Shown here in pieces: positions 1 through 7,334 of a DNA stretch of 52,262 bases. This DNA is from Flavobacterium psychroterrae (lineage in GTDB: Bacteria > Bacteroidota > Bacteroidia > Flavobacteriales > Flavobacteriaceae): contig NZ_JAGYVZ010000028.1 of the NCBI RefSeq assembly GCF_018380615.1, positions 1 to 52,262 on the forward strand, in the 5' to 3' direction. The notes under the pieces were generated by a model, which was not told where the DNA came from, made no database searches, and was given only the letters and a program-made list of their open reading frames with translations. How positions within the stretch are numbered: the stretch's first letter is position 1; every line of letters starts with the position of its first letter. Made by a program: the position numbers and the translations under genes.

Positions 1-194
1 TTTTAAAACAAGAATATTAGCAAAAATAGCAGCACTTACATTGGTTCAATATATTAACAAATTTATATTTGACAGACCAATTAATAATATTAAAAATCAA
101 ATAATTTAATTTCACCCAACGGGTTATATTAACTATGATTCTATATGTTACATATTTTTCGCATAACTATTGTATAACACAATCGATGTTTTTT

Positions 195-297
195 TTGCGT
201 GAGGGATAGAAGCTGGCTACCGAAGTAGCGCGTATAGCCCGACAGCAATAAAAAAAGGGGCGACTAAGCGATTGCATAGTCAGCCCCTTTTTTTATT
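195..297 (+). ncRNA. Candidate structured RNA, possibly flavo-1-like, ending in a terminator
   Basis: After an AT-rich stretch the sequence becomes GC-richer and structured. A conserved-looking segment, GAGGGATAGAAGC, is followed by a tight hairpin GCTAC-CGAA-GTAGC (216-229), then ATAGCCCGAC, then a long terminator hairpin. No ORF is supported here. I recall the flavo-1 motif as a structured RNA of Flavobacteria with a similar GAGGGAU...AGCCCGAC framework, but I cannot align to it here, so the family name is tentative. No promoter match is obvious upstream. The strand is inferred from the terminator at its right end, which is symmetric and could also serve the minus-strand lipoprotein gene. 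Confidence 0.5.
247..297. terminator. Strong bidirectional terminator
   Basis: AATAAAAAAAGGGGC (247-261) pairs perfectly with GCCCCTTTTTTTATT (283-297). The stem continues inward through GACT/AGTC after a one-base bulge. A-run and T-run flanks allow termination on both strands: of the candidate RNA on plus, and of the lipoprotein gene that ends at 348 on minus. Confidence 0.8.
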
Positions 298-347
298 GGT
301 GGCACGCCCAGATTATTATTTACTAAATTATATAGGGCTTGTTTATT

Positions 348-1004
348 TTATGATTTCGGCAACGGAGCTCCAACTGCAATATCACAGCGATGTCCGGGTT
401 TTCCGTGTGCAGGATTCATTCCGTCTGCGGTTGCGACTTCGGTGCTTAATAAAGCCGGAACTGCATTGTTTGCGGGTGGCGTTACGGTGAAGTTTTGAGT
501 TGTGGTGCCGCTTTGCGCTGTATTTGTAGTGGCAACAGGTTGTGTTGGTGCCGCAGAATTTAAAGGTGCTCCAACGGGAATATCACATCTGTGTCCGGGT
601 TGGCCGTGCGATGGATTCATTCCTTTCGCGACTTTTACGGGCGCTGCAACTGTAGTAGTTACAACTTGTTGCTGACCTGTATTTACTTGTACTGGCTGCG
701 CAGTTTGAGTTGTTGTTTGTGCTTGTTGTGTTGGAGCGGAATTTAAAGGCGCGCCAACTGCAATATCACAACGATGTCCGGGTTGTCCATGCGCAGGATT
801 TATGCCTTGCGTTGCTCCCATTACAGTATTAGGATTTCCAGCCGGAACCTGAACTACAGATTGCGTTTTTGTGGTGTCTTTTGCTAATCCTAATTTTACC
901 AATTCAGATGTTGGTGTGCTTTCCTGCGGTTCTAGTTCTTTCTTGCAAGAAACAAATAGTAAGGAGGTAACAATTAGTGAACTTATGAGTATTTTTGGAT
1001 TCAT
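348..1004 (-). CDS. Lipoprotein with three HGxPGHRCDI motifs
   Basis: A 218-residue predicted lipoprotein. It begins MNPKILISSLIVTSLLFVSC, so Cys20 is the lipidation site, followed by Lys residues. I chose this ATG rather than the one 24 bases upstream because it places a canonical signal peptide at the N-terminus. The body is low-complexity Thr/Gln/Val/Pro linker carrying three near-identical motifs, NPAHGQPGHRCDIAVGAPL and variants, at about residues 69-87, 130-148 and 197-215. Each has two His and one Cys in HGxPGHRCD, which could bind a metal or haem; that is inference. I recall this motif in other Bacteroidota proteins of unknown role. The three copies use different synonymous codons, so selection acts on the peptide. 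It stands alone, with repeats upstream and a terminator downstream. Confidence 0.85.
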   Translation of the reverse strand: MNPKILISSLIVTSLLFVSCKKELEPQESTPTSELVKLGLAKDTTKTQSVVQVPAGNPNTVMGATQGINPAHGQPGHRCDIAVGAPLNSAPTQQAQTTTQTAQPVQVNTGQQQVVTTTVAAPVKVAKGMNPSHGQPGHRCDIPVGAPLNSAAPTQPVATTNTAQSGTTTQNFTVTPPANNAVPALLSTEVATADGMNPAHGKPGHRCDIAVGAPLPKS

Positions 1005-1054
1005 GATGTATTTATTTAGAGCCCTCAAATATACTGGTTTTTGTAAAGTTTTCC

Positions 1055-1300
1055 ACCATATAAGTGATATAAGATAATTTAAGTTTTGCTTTGTAATAAT
1101 CTCGCAAAGGCGCAGAGGCGCAAAGTTTTATTTTCTTTGAGACTTGGCTTAACTTAAATTTTAAGTTTTTTAAATTTTTGCTTTGAGAATTTCGCGCAAA
1201 GGCGCTAAGTTTTAAAATCGGCAAGGGAAAAAACTTTGCGACTCTGCGTCTTTGCGCGATTAAAACGAATCTCAATAAAAAACTCTGCACCTTTGAGCCT
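1055..1300. repeat. Dispersed inverted-repeat cluster (CGCAAAGGCGC family)
   Basis: ACCATATAAGTGATATAAG at 1055-1073 matches elements at 5798 and 28163. Next come TCGCAAAGGCGCAGAGGCGC (from 1102) and its imperfect inverse AAACTTTGCGACTCTGCGTC (from 1231), with TTTGCGCGATTAA as at 5905. The open frame across this stretch on the minus strand is made of repeat sequence and is not a gene. Confidence 0.75.
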
Positions 1301-1369
1301 ATGTACGTATATCCCTTTGCTCCTTTCAAAAGATTTTTTGCTAACTTTAAATCCAAAAGAAAACCTCTC

Positions 1370-1861
1370 ATGAAAAAATCAATTCTACTATTATTATTCG
1401 TTGCTACTTTTGCCAACGCACAAAAATCTGAAAAAGACAAAGTAAATCAAACTCTCGATATGTGGCATAAGGCTGCCGGCGATGTGAAATTTGACGCCTA
1501 TTTTGATTTAATTGCCGAAGATGGAATTTTTATAGGAACTGATGCAACCGAAAACTGGAATAAAAAAGACTTTAAAGTTTGGGCAAAACCATTTTTTGAT
1601 AAAGGAAAAACCTGGAATTTTACGGCTCTTGAACGCCATATTTTTTTTGATAAATCCGGAAAAATTGCGTGGTTTGATGAATTGCTCAATACACAAATGA
1701 AAATTTGTCGTGGTTCTGGTGTTTTGCTGAAAGTTGGGAAGGAATGGAAAATTCAGCATTATGTTTTATCAATGACAATACCTAATGACGAGGTGGACGC
1801 TGTTACAAAATTAAAAGCTCCAATTGAAGATGTTTTGATTTCGAAGCTTCAGAAAAAATAA
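1370..1861 (+). CDS. Secreted NTF2-like (SnoaL/DUF4440-type) protein
   Basis: A 163-residue protein with an N-terminal signal peptide, MKKSILLLLFVATFANAQ, so it is probably periplasmic. The rest resembles the NTF2/SnoaL-like fold: an initial helix (VNQTLDMWHKAAGDVKFDAYFDLIA), the EDGIFIGTDATENW segment typical of calcium/calmodulin-kinase-association-like domains, then beta strands ending KVGKEWKIQHYVLSM. Such proteins are small cone-shaped enzymes or ligand-binding proteins; the substrate is unknown. The ATG at 1370 is chosen because the in-frame upstream extension lies in repeat and promoter-like sequence: TAACTTTA at 1342-1349 with TTTG at 1316-1319 resembles a Bacteroidetes promoter. It is monocistronic. 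Confidence 0.82.
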   Translation: MKKSILLLLFVATFANAQKSEKDKVNQTLDMWHKAAGDVKFDAYFDLIAEDGIFIGTDATENWNKKDFKVWAKPFFDKGKTWNFTALERHIFFDKSGKIAWFDELLNTQMKICRGSGVLLKVGKEWKIQHYVLSMTIPNDEVDAVTKLKAPIEDVLISKLQKK

Positions 1862-2077
1862 ACAATTTTGAACTTTGTTTTTATAATCCTAACTTTTCTA
1901 GCGTTTTACAGCATGAGTTATCAAATTAATTATAATACAATCGACAATTTTACTCCTGTTTTAGAAGTTCAAAATAAGATAGTCTCAAAAAAAGAGATTG
2001 AATTTTACAAAATTGACTAAAATAAAAGCATAGCCTCTATTTTACCAGCCCTGAAAATCAAAATCTTTATTTTTTTT

Positions 2078-2085
2078 TAACTTTG
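2078..2085 (+). promoter_or_regulatory. Probable -7 element of the amtB promoter
   Basis: TAACTTTG matches the Bacteroidetes -7 consensus TAnnTTTG and lies 38 bases before the amtB start. No convincing TTTG is seen at the usual -33 distance, so assignment rests on the -7 match alone. Confidence 0.5.
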
Positions 2086-2123
2086 ACCCCAAAAAAAATA
2101 GGGTTCAATAAAGTATCTGAAAA

Positions 2124-3506
2124 ATGAAAATAGAAAAACGCTGGGTCATTTCCTTTATTATTATAAGTATTGTTTGTGTCACCGGTGCATTTTGGCCTAC
2201 GGTTACCACAAATAGTTATGTATTATCAGAATTTGGGACAATAGATCATATTGTTCCTGCGGATGTTGCATGGATGTTAACTTCTTGTTGTCTTGTTTTA
2301 ATTATGACTCCCGGATTATCATTTTTCTACGGAGGAATGGTGGGCAGAAAAAATGTTATATCTACGATGCTGCAAAGTTTTATTTGTTTAGGTGTTGTAA
2401 CGCTTTTATGGGTTGTGGTTGGTTTTAGTCTGGCTTTTGGTGATCCTGTCGGATTTGGTTCAGGGGAACACTTTTATAGTTTCTTTGGCAATCCAACAAC
2501 TTTTGCCTTTATGGATTATGTAGGGGTTTTGCCTCATAAAAAATTAGCCAGTACGATTCCGTTTATGTTATTTGCTTTGTTCCAAATGAAATTTGCAATT
2601 ATTGCTCCGGCAATTATTACAGGTTCATTTGCAGAACGCGTTCGCTTTATATCGTATTTACTTTTTATAAGCTTGTTTACCATTTTTATTTATGCGCCTT
2701 TGTGCCATTCGGTTTGGTATCCTACGGGAGTTTTAGGAAGTTATTTTGGCGTGAAAGATTTTGCCGGAGGAACTGTAGTACATATGAGTTCTGGATTTGC
2801 AGCGTTGGCAGGAGTTCTGGTTTTAGGAAAAAGAAAAAACAGCGATCATATCCCAACTAATATTCCGTTTGTATTATTAGGAACTGGAATGTTATGGTTT
2901 GGATGGTTTGGTTTCAACGCGGGTTCGGCCCTTGCTGCCAACGGAACTGCTGCAATGGCTTTTGCTACAACAACAACATCATCTGCCGCTGCAATGTTAA
3001 CCTGGGTTTTCTTTGACCGAATGAACGGAAGAAAAGTTTCGGCTCTTGGTGCTTGTATCGGGGCTGTTGTAGGTTTGGTTGCCATAACACCAGCTGCGGG
3101 ATTTGTATCGGTTCCTGAAAGTATGTTTTTCGGCTTTGTTACTGCTTTGGTTTCTAACTCGGTTGTCAATTGTCGTTTCTCTAAAAGATTTGATGATACG
3201 CTCGACGTTTTTGCCTGTCACGGCGTTGGTGGAATTATGGGAATGATCCTGACAGCAATCTTTGCTCATGGTGAAGATGCAAGTTTATTACACGGTGGAT
3301 GGAATGTATTTGCACACCACATGATGGCGCTGGTTTTGGTTTCGATATTTACTTTCTTCGGAGCTTATTTCTTGTTTAAAGTAACGAACTTTATTATTCC
3401 GCTTCGTGTTTCTGAAGAAAATGAACATATTGGACTGGATTTATCACAACACGATGAAACTCTTGATCCAAAATTAAAAACAATAACTGAGCCGCATTAC
3501 GGGTAA
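2124..3506 (+). CDS. amtB: Ammonium transporter (Amt family)
   Basis: A 460-residue inner-membrane protein of the Amt/Mep/Rh family, which conducts ammonium into the cell. It has about eleven transmembrane segments after a signal-like first helix. Diagnostic family motifs are present: DVAWMLTSCCLVLIMTPGL, FFYGGMVGRKN, FAERVRF, DFAGGTVVHMSSG (first pore His), GTGMLWFGWFGFNAGS and FACHGVGGIMG (second pore His). Length is normal for the family. The C-terminal tail (ending near EPHYG) is where PII proteins act in other bacteria, but no glnB/glnK gene is adjacent. It appears monocistronic, with its own promoter-like element upstream and an inverted-repeat region downstream. Confidence 0.95.
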   Translation: MKIEKRWVISFIIISIVCVTGAFWPTVTTNSYVLSEFGTIDHIVPADVAWMLTSCCLVLIMTPGLSFFYGGMVGRKNVISTMLQSFICLGVVTLLWVVVGFSLAFGDPVGFGSGEHFYSFFGNPTTFAFMDYVGVLPHKKLASTIPFMLFALFQMKFAIIAPAIITGSFAERVRFISYLLFISLFTIFIYAPLCHSVWYPTGVLGSYFGVKDFAGGTVVHMSSGFAALAGVLVLGKRKNSDHIPTNIPFVLLGTGMLWFGWFGFNAGSALAANGTAAMAFATTTTSSAAAMLTWVFFDRMNGRKVSALGACIGAVVGLVAITPAAGFVSVPESMFFGFVTALVSNSVVNCRFSKRFDDTLDVFACHGVGGIMGMILTAIFAHGEDASLLHGGWNVFAHHMMALVLVSIFTFFGAYFLFKVTNFIIPLRVSEENEHIGLDLSQHDETLDPKLKTITEPHYG

Positions 3507-3514
3507 AAAAGTTT

Positions 3515-3872
3515 GCCACGAATTACACAAATTTTCACTAATTTTTTTGATTAATCGTAAATATGAATGTGTAGTCCCTACGGGACACCTCTGGCGTGGT
3601 AACTATTATTTTCTACCAATATTTAACTCCTAACGGAGTATATCTCGTAGAGATTAAATATTGGTAAAAAAACGACTGTAAGTTTGTCCTGTAGGGACTA
3701 CACTAATTAGACAATTTTAATTAAAAAATCATTTTAATCTGTGAAATCTGTGGCAAAAAAAACAGCCAGGAATTTCGATATTTTGTCCACAATGCATACA
3801 AAAATGAATTCGCGAAAATTAGTGTAATTCGTGGCAAAAAAGAACATCCATCATTAAAATTCGTGGCAAAAA
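3515..3872. repeat. Nested inverted repeats between amtB and trmB
   Basis: The outer arms are GCCACGAATTACACAAATTT (from 3515) and GAAAATTAGTGTAATTCGTG (ending at 3835), each other's inverse with few changes. Inside lies the separate TAGTCCCTACGGGACA palindrome (listed on its own). Further partial copies are GTGAAATCTGTGGC near 3738 and AAAATTCGTGGC near 3856. No coding potential is apparent. Confidence 0.85.
3569..3703. repeat. 135-bp palindromic element (TAGTCCCTACGGGACA family)
   Basis: The left arm GTGTAGTCCCTACGGGACA (3569-3587) pairs with TGTCCTGTAGGGACTACAC (3685-3703) with one mismatch. A perfect inner pair, TACCAATATTTAA (3614-3626) and TTAAATATTGGTA (3654-3666), encloses two tiny hairpins (CTCC/GGAG and TCTC/GAGA). 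The hierarchy of arms suggests a mobile palindromic repeat or MITE-like element. No transposase is present. Confidence 0.8.
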
Positions 3873-3915
3873 ACTTTAAAACCCAATTGCGCTATTTTCA
3901 TTCGTTTATATTCCT

Positions 3916-3923
3916 TAATTTTG
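3916..3923 (+). promoter_or_regulatory. Probable -7 element of the trmB promoter
   Basis: TAATTTTG matches TAnnTTTG. Transcription would start near 3929, so the in-frame TTG at 3921 lies inside the promoter and cannot be the start codon. This supports the GTG at 3942. Confidence 0.5.
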
Positions 3924-3941
3924 CTGAAAATTTTTGTAAAA

Positions 3942-4619
3942 GTGGGAAGTAAAAATAAACTAAAAAGATTCAGAGAAAACGAAACATTTGAAAACGTTTT
4001 TCAACCAACCAGAGAAGAAGTTGTAGGCGATTTAATGCCTTTAAAAGGTAAATGGAACTCTGATTTCTTTAAAAACGATAATCCATTAGTTTTAGAATTA
4101 GGATGTGGAAAAGGTGAATATTCTGTTGGATTAGCAGAAAGATACCCTGACAAAAATTTTATTGGTATTGATATTAAAGGTGCTCGTTTCTGGAGAGGTG
4201 CTAAAACCGCTGTTGAAAACGGACTTCATAATGTTGCTTTTATTCGTACTCAAATCGAATTGATCGACCATATTTTTAATGAAAATGAAGTGGATGAAAT
4301 CTGGATTACTTTTCCGGATCCGCAAATTAAATATAAAAGAACAAAGCACAGAATGACAAACTCTGAGTTTTTGAAATTGTATAAAAAAATCCTTAAAAAA
4401 GACGGCGTAGTAAACCTTAAAACCGATAGTGAATTCATGCACGGTTACACTCTTGGATTACTTCATGGTGAAGGACACGAGGTTTTATACGCCAACCATA
4501 ATGTGTATACAAACGAAGGAAGTCCTGAGGAAGTTACTGCTTTTCAGACTTTTTACGAGAAACAATATTTAGAGATTAACAAGGCAATTACGTATATTCG
4601 CTTTAAAATTAAAGACTAA
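3942..4619 (+). CDS. trmB: tRNA (guanine-N7-)-methyltransferase
   Basis: A 225-residue cytosolic enzyme that methylates N7 of G46 in the tRNA variable loop using SAM. It shows the SAM-binding motif VLELGCGKGEYSVGLAERYPDKNFIGIDIKG, the family motif WITFPDPQIKYKRTKHRM, and the C-terminal TAFQTFYEKQYL followed by the Y-I-R-F ending. The GTG start at 3942 gives the usual GSKNKLKRF N-terminus seen in flavobacterial homologues; a longer TTG start at 3921 overlaps the promoter. The LysE-type gene follows after 40 bases and may be cotranscribed. Confidence 0.93.
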   Translation: MGSKNKLKRFRENETFENVFQPTREEVVGDLMPLKGKWNSDFFKNDNPLVLELGCGKGEYSVGLAERYPDKNFIGIDIKGARFWRGAKTAVENGLHNVAFIRTQIELIDHIFNENEVDEIWITFPDPQIKYKRTKHRMTNSEFLKLYKKILKKDGVVNLKTDSEFMHGYTLGLLHGEGHEVLYANHNVYTNEGSPEEVTAFQTFYEKQYLEINKAITYIRFKIKD

Positions 4620-4659
4620 TTTGTTTTAAGAACGATTTTCAAACCCATTAAATAACTGA

Positions 4660-5295
4660 ATGGCATTACTTACCCCATTACTTTCAGGTTTTATTGCCGC
4701 TTTCATTGGGATTATTCCGCCTGGTTTAATCAATATGACAGCTGCGAAAGTGAATCTAAAAGAGGGAAAAAAGAACGCTCTTTGGTTTGTTGCCGGTGCT
4801 GTTGTAGTAATCTTTTTTCAGGTTTCTTTAGCGGTTTTATTCGCACAAGTAATTGATAATCGTCCTGATGTTGTCACTTTATTACGTGAAGTTGGTTTTG
4901 CTATTTTTTCGATTTTAACGATTTATTTTTTGTTTATCGCTAAAGAACCAAAAGCCAAAAAATCGAAGATTAAAAAGAGCAGTAAAAAAAGCCGTTTCTT
5001 TTTAGGAATGCTACTTTCTGGTTTGAACTTTTTCCCTATTCCGTATTATGTTGTTGTGAGCGTTACGCTTGCTTCTTATCATCTTTTTGCATTCGAAAAC
5101 AATATTATTTTCACTTTTGTATTTGGATCTGTTTTGGGTTCATTTGCTGCTTTGTACAGTTATATTGGTTTCTTTGGAAGAATTGAAAAGAAAACCGATT
5201 ACATCATGCGAAATATGAATACAATTATAGGAAGTATTACGGGTTTAATTGCTATTGCAACTCTTTTTAATATTCTGAATTACTACTTTGGGTAA
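4660..5295 (+). CDS. LysE/RhtB-family exporter
   Basis: A 211-residue integral membrane protein with about six hydrophobic segments and the LysE-family N-terminus: GFIAAFIGIIPPGLINMTAAKVNLKEGKKNA corresponds to the conserved PGP-N...G...A pattern after the first helix. A basic cytoplasmic loop (KEPKAKKSKIKKSSKKSR, around residues 95-112) splits the protein into two halves. Members export amino acids or other small metabolites; the substrate cannot be told from sequence. It lies 40 bases downstream of trmB in the same direction, probably in one transcript. Confidence 0.8.
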   Translation: MALLTPLLSGFIAAFIGIIPPGLINMTAAKVNLKEGKKNALWFVAGAVVVIFFQVSLAVLFAQVIDNRPDVVTLLREVGFAIFSILTIYFLFIAKEPKAKKSKIKKSSKKSRFFLGMLLSGLNFFPIPYYVVVSVTLASYHLFAFENNIIFTFVFGSVLGSFAALYSYIGFFGRIEKKTDYIMRNMNTIIGSITGLIAIATLFNILNYYFG

Positions 5296-5301
5296 ATATT
5301 A

Positions 5302-5449
5302 TGCCACAGATTAAAAAGATTTTTCTTTTGTCTTTAAGCTTCTCGCAGATTTCGCAGATCTAAAAGATTTTATTTTAATTTTAATCTGTAAAATCTGCGT
5401 GAAACCAATTTTAAGGAATCATTTTAATCCGTGAAATCTGTGGCAAAAA
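5302..5449. repeat. Nested inverted repeat (GCCACAGATTAAAA / CGCAGATTT families)
   Basis: The outer arms GCCACAGATTAAAAAGATT and AATCCGTGAAATCTGTGGC flank inner arms CTCGCAGATTTCGCAGAT and TAATCTGTAAAATCTGCGTG. The right arm reaches to within 12 bases of the next gene's ATG, and the frame continues through it in front of that gene. Confidence 0.8.
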
Positions 5450-5460
5450 AAATCAATTCT

Positions 5461-5787
5461 ATGGCTGAAGATAATTTTTTTGAACGTGTTTATGCGATCG
5501 CCAGACAAATTCCGTACGGAAAAGTAACTTCATATGGCGCAATTGCGAAAGCTCTAGGAACGGCCCGATCTGCACGAATGGTGGGTTGGGCAATGAATGC
5601 CTGTCATAATATGGAAGATGTTCCCGCCCACAGAGTTGTAAACAGAAAAGGTCTTTTGACCGGAAAACACCATTTTGACGGAACGAATTTAATGCAGCAA
5701 CTTCTGGAAAGCGAAGGGATTGTGATAGAAAACAATCAAATTATAGATTTAGACAAACATTTTTGGACACCGGAAATTGAACTTTAA
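5461..5787 (+). CDS. Alkyltransferase-like protein (ATL; MGMT-fold without the acceptor Cys)
   Basis: A 108-residue cytosolic DNA-binding protein of the O6-alkylguanine-DNA alkyltransferase fold. It has the ATL/Ogt pattern VYAIARQIPYGKVTSYGAIAKALG and SARMVGWAMNAC, but the active-site PCHR is PAHR here (VPAHRVV). It therefore cannot accept alkyl groups; in other species ATLs bind alkylated guanine and hand lesions to nucleotide excision repair. The ATG at 5461 is chosen: the ten-residue in-frame extension is encoded by the upstream repeat element. It stands alone between two repeat clusters. Confidence 0.9.
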   Translation: MAEDNFFERVYAIARQIPYGKVTSYGAIAKALGTARSARMVGWAMNACHNMEDVPAHRVVNRKGLLTGKHHFDGTNLMQQLLESEGIVIENNQIIDLDKHFWTPEIEL

Positions 5788-5797
5788 TTTTTTTTTT

Positions 5798-5993
5798 ACC
5801 ATATAAGTTATATAAGTTCATTTAAAATATTGTCTTGATTTACTTTGTCATTTAATCGCGCAAAGTCGCTAAGTTTTTTAAGTTTTTCTTTGCGACTCTG
5901 CGACTTTGCGCGATTAATAAAAAAATAACTTTGCGAACTTTGCGAGAAATTTATGCGCAATGCTTGATATGAAATTATATCACTTATATGTTT
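5798..5993. repeat. Nested palindrome (ACCATATAAG outer, TTAATCGCGCAAAGTCGC inner)
   Basis: The inner arms TTAATCGCGCAAAGTCGC (5852-5869) and GCGACTTTGCGCGATTAA (5900-5917) are perfect 18-base inverses. Outer arms ACCATATAAGTTATATAAG (from 5798) and TATATCACTTATATG (to 5990) also pair. It fills the gap between two convergent genes, the ATL gene and the kinase gene. Confidence 0.85.
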
Positions 5994-6001
5994 CAAAAAA
6001 A

Positions 6002-7327
6002 TTAAATCAGGCAAATTACAAAGCTCGTTTTATCTTCATCGGTTTGGTAGCTTAAATAACCGCCGTGTGCTTCGATGATGTTTTTAGAAAGCGTTAATCC
6101 AATTCCGGCGCCGTCTTTTCTGGTAGTGAAAAAGGGCAAAAATACTTTATCTCTAATCTCCTGATCGATTCCTTTTCCGTTGTCTGAAATGGTGATAAAA
6201 AAGCGATTATTTTCGGTATAACTGGATAAGAACATTTTCTTTTCAGCCTTTTCTTTTAAGGCATAAATACTATTTGTAATTAAGTTAATAATCACTTGTT
6301 CCATTTGGTTTTTGTCAATCAAAATAGATCTTGAACTATTAATTTCGTTTATTAATTCGATATTTTCTGCTTTTAAAATTGGACTCATGATTCGCATGCA
6401 GTCTTCAAAAAGTGCATTTATTGGTGTCATTTTTTTAGTTGGCGTTGGCAACATGGCTAATTTTCGGTAGTTTTCTACAAAAACCTGTAAATGGTCGCTC
6501 CTATTTATTATGGTCGAAATACTGCTTTTTATGTCCTCAAAATCATCTTCTTCTAATTGTTCCTGATCGACAATCTGAAGTAAATTCTGCGAAAGCGCAC
6601 GAATTGGAGTTAACGAATTCATTAATTCATGCGAAATAATTTTCATCAAATTAATCCACGCTTCTTTTTCTTTTTTCTCAATAACGCGCTGAATACTATC
6701 TAATAAAATGATAAAATATTCTTTGTCATACGTTTTTGTATAAGATGTCTGCAACATAAAAGTCTGCAAATCCTGCTCTTCAATCTTTATCGAAATCGCC
6801 GATTTTAATTCGGCAAATCCAACATTCTCAATTTCATCGCAAAGTGATGGTAAATAATTTTTAAGGTAATTCCAATGACTTACTTTTGGGACTTTGAACA
6901 ACTTTGAAAAACAATCGTTCATTAAAAAAATCTTCCAATCCTCATTTTCCTTTTCAAGAATTAAAGTTCCTGTATCAATATTATTTAGAATGGATTGATA
7001 AATAAGTTCTTTTGAAGTTTGTTCTTGTTGCTGAACTTTTAATTTGTTGTATAAAAGATATAAGGTTTTAAAATTTTCTTTTTTATGTTCTTCCGGAAAA
7101 TTGGTTGAAAAGTCATTTTGTAAAATCGAAAGTAACGTTTTATCATAAAATAAAAGTTGGTTTCTAAAAAATAAATACATTTCAATCAACATTACAATTG
7201 CAAATAAACCAACTAAAATAGCATTGTAATAAAACGTTTTATATATCAGAATAATGCAAAATAAAAAGAGCAGCATGACAAACAGAACCCTTATAAATAA
7301 GGCATTATAGAATTTCCAATTTTTCAT
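6002..7327 (-). CDS. Sensor histidine kinase (NtrB/NtrY-like partner of the adjacent sigma-54 regulator)
   Basis: A 441-residue membrane kinase. Two transmembrane helices lie at about residues 10-30 and 35-55 with almost no periplasmic loop, so it probably senses a membrane or cytoplasmic signal. A PAS-like segment (about 105-215) follows, then the H-box ISHELMNSLTP with phospho-acceptor His233, an N-box around 346-357 (VIINLITNSIYAL), G1 DNGKGI (382-387), the F-box FLPFFTTR and G2 GAGIGL (406-411). All catalytic motifs are intact. It lies downstream of the response regulator on the same strand, but 333 bases of repeats separate them. Confidence 0.93.
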   Translation of the reverse strand: MKNWKFYNALFIRVLFVMLLFLFCIILIYKTFYYNAILVGLFAIVMLIEMYLFFRNQLLFYDKTLLSILQNDFSTNFPEEHKKENFKTLYLLYNKLKVQQQEQTSKELIYQSILNNIDTGTLILEKENEDWKIFLMNDCFSKLFKVPKVSHWNYLKNYLPSLCDEIENVGFAELKSAISIKIEEQDLQTFMLQTSYTKTYDKEYFIILLDSIQRVIEKKEKEAWINLMKIISHELMNSLTPIRALSQNLLQIVDQEQLEEDDFEDIKSSISTIINRSDHLQVFVENYRKLAMLPTPTKKMTPINALFEDCMRIMSPILKAENIELINEINSSRSILIDKNQMEQVIINLITNSIYALKEKAEKKMFLSSYTENNRFFITISDNGKGIDQEIRDKVFLPFFTTRKDGAGIGLTLSKNIIEAHGGYLSYQTDEDKTSFVICLI

Positions 7328-7334
7328 TATTTTA

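Noticed and set aside
272..490. Plus-strand ORF of 72 codons over the terminator and lipoprotein end
   Set aside because: It starts inside a terminator hairpin and runs antisense to the conserved lipoprotein motif.
1012..1440. Minus-strand ORF of 142 codons before the NTF2-like gene
   Set aside because: It is built from inverted-repeat sequence (CGCAAAGGCGC family) and overlaps the start of a better-supported plus-strand gene and the lipoprotein start. Its translation is basic and low-complexity.
1913..2020. 35-codon ORF MSYQINYNTIDNFTPVLEVQ... between the NTF2-like gene and amtB
   Set aside because: It has no recognisable domain or signal and sits in AT-rich DNA. It might be a remnant of a larger gene, but nothing nearby supports that.
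2846..3269. Minus-strand ORFs inside amtB
   Set aside because: They are shadows of the transporter gene; translations show no domain, and the plus frame has all family motifs.
3921..3941. Longer TTG start for trmB
   Set aside because: It falls inside the -7 promoter element, and the shorter GTG start matches the family N-terminus.
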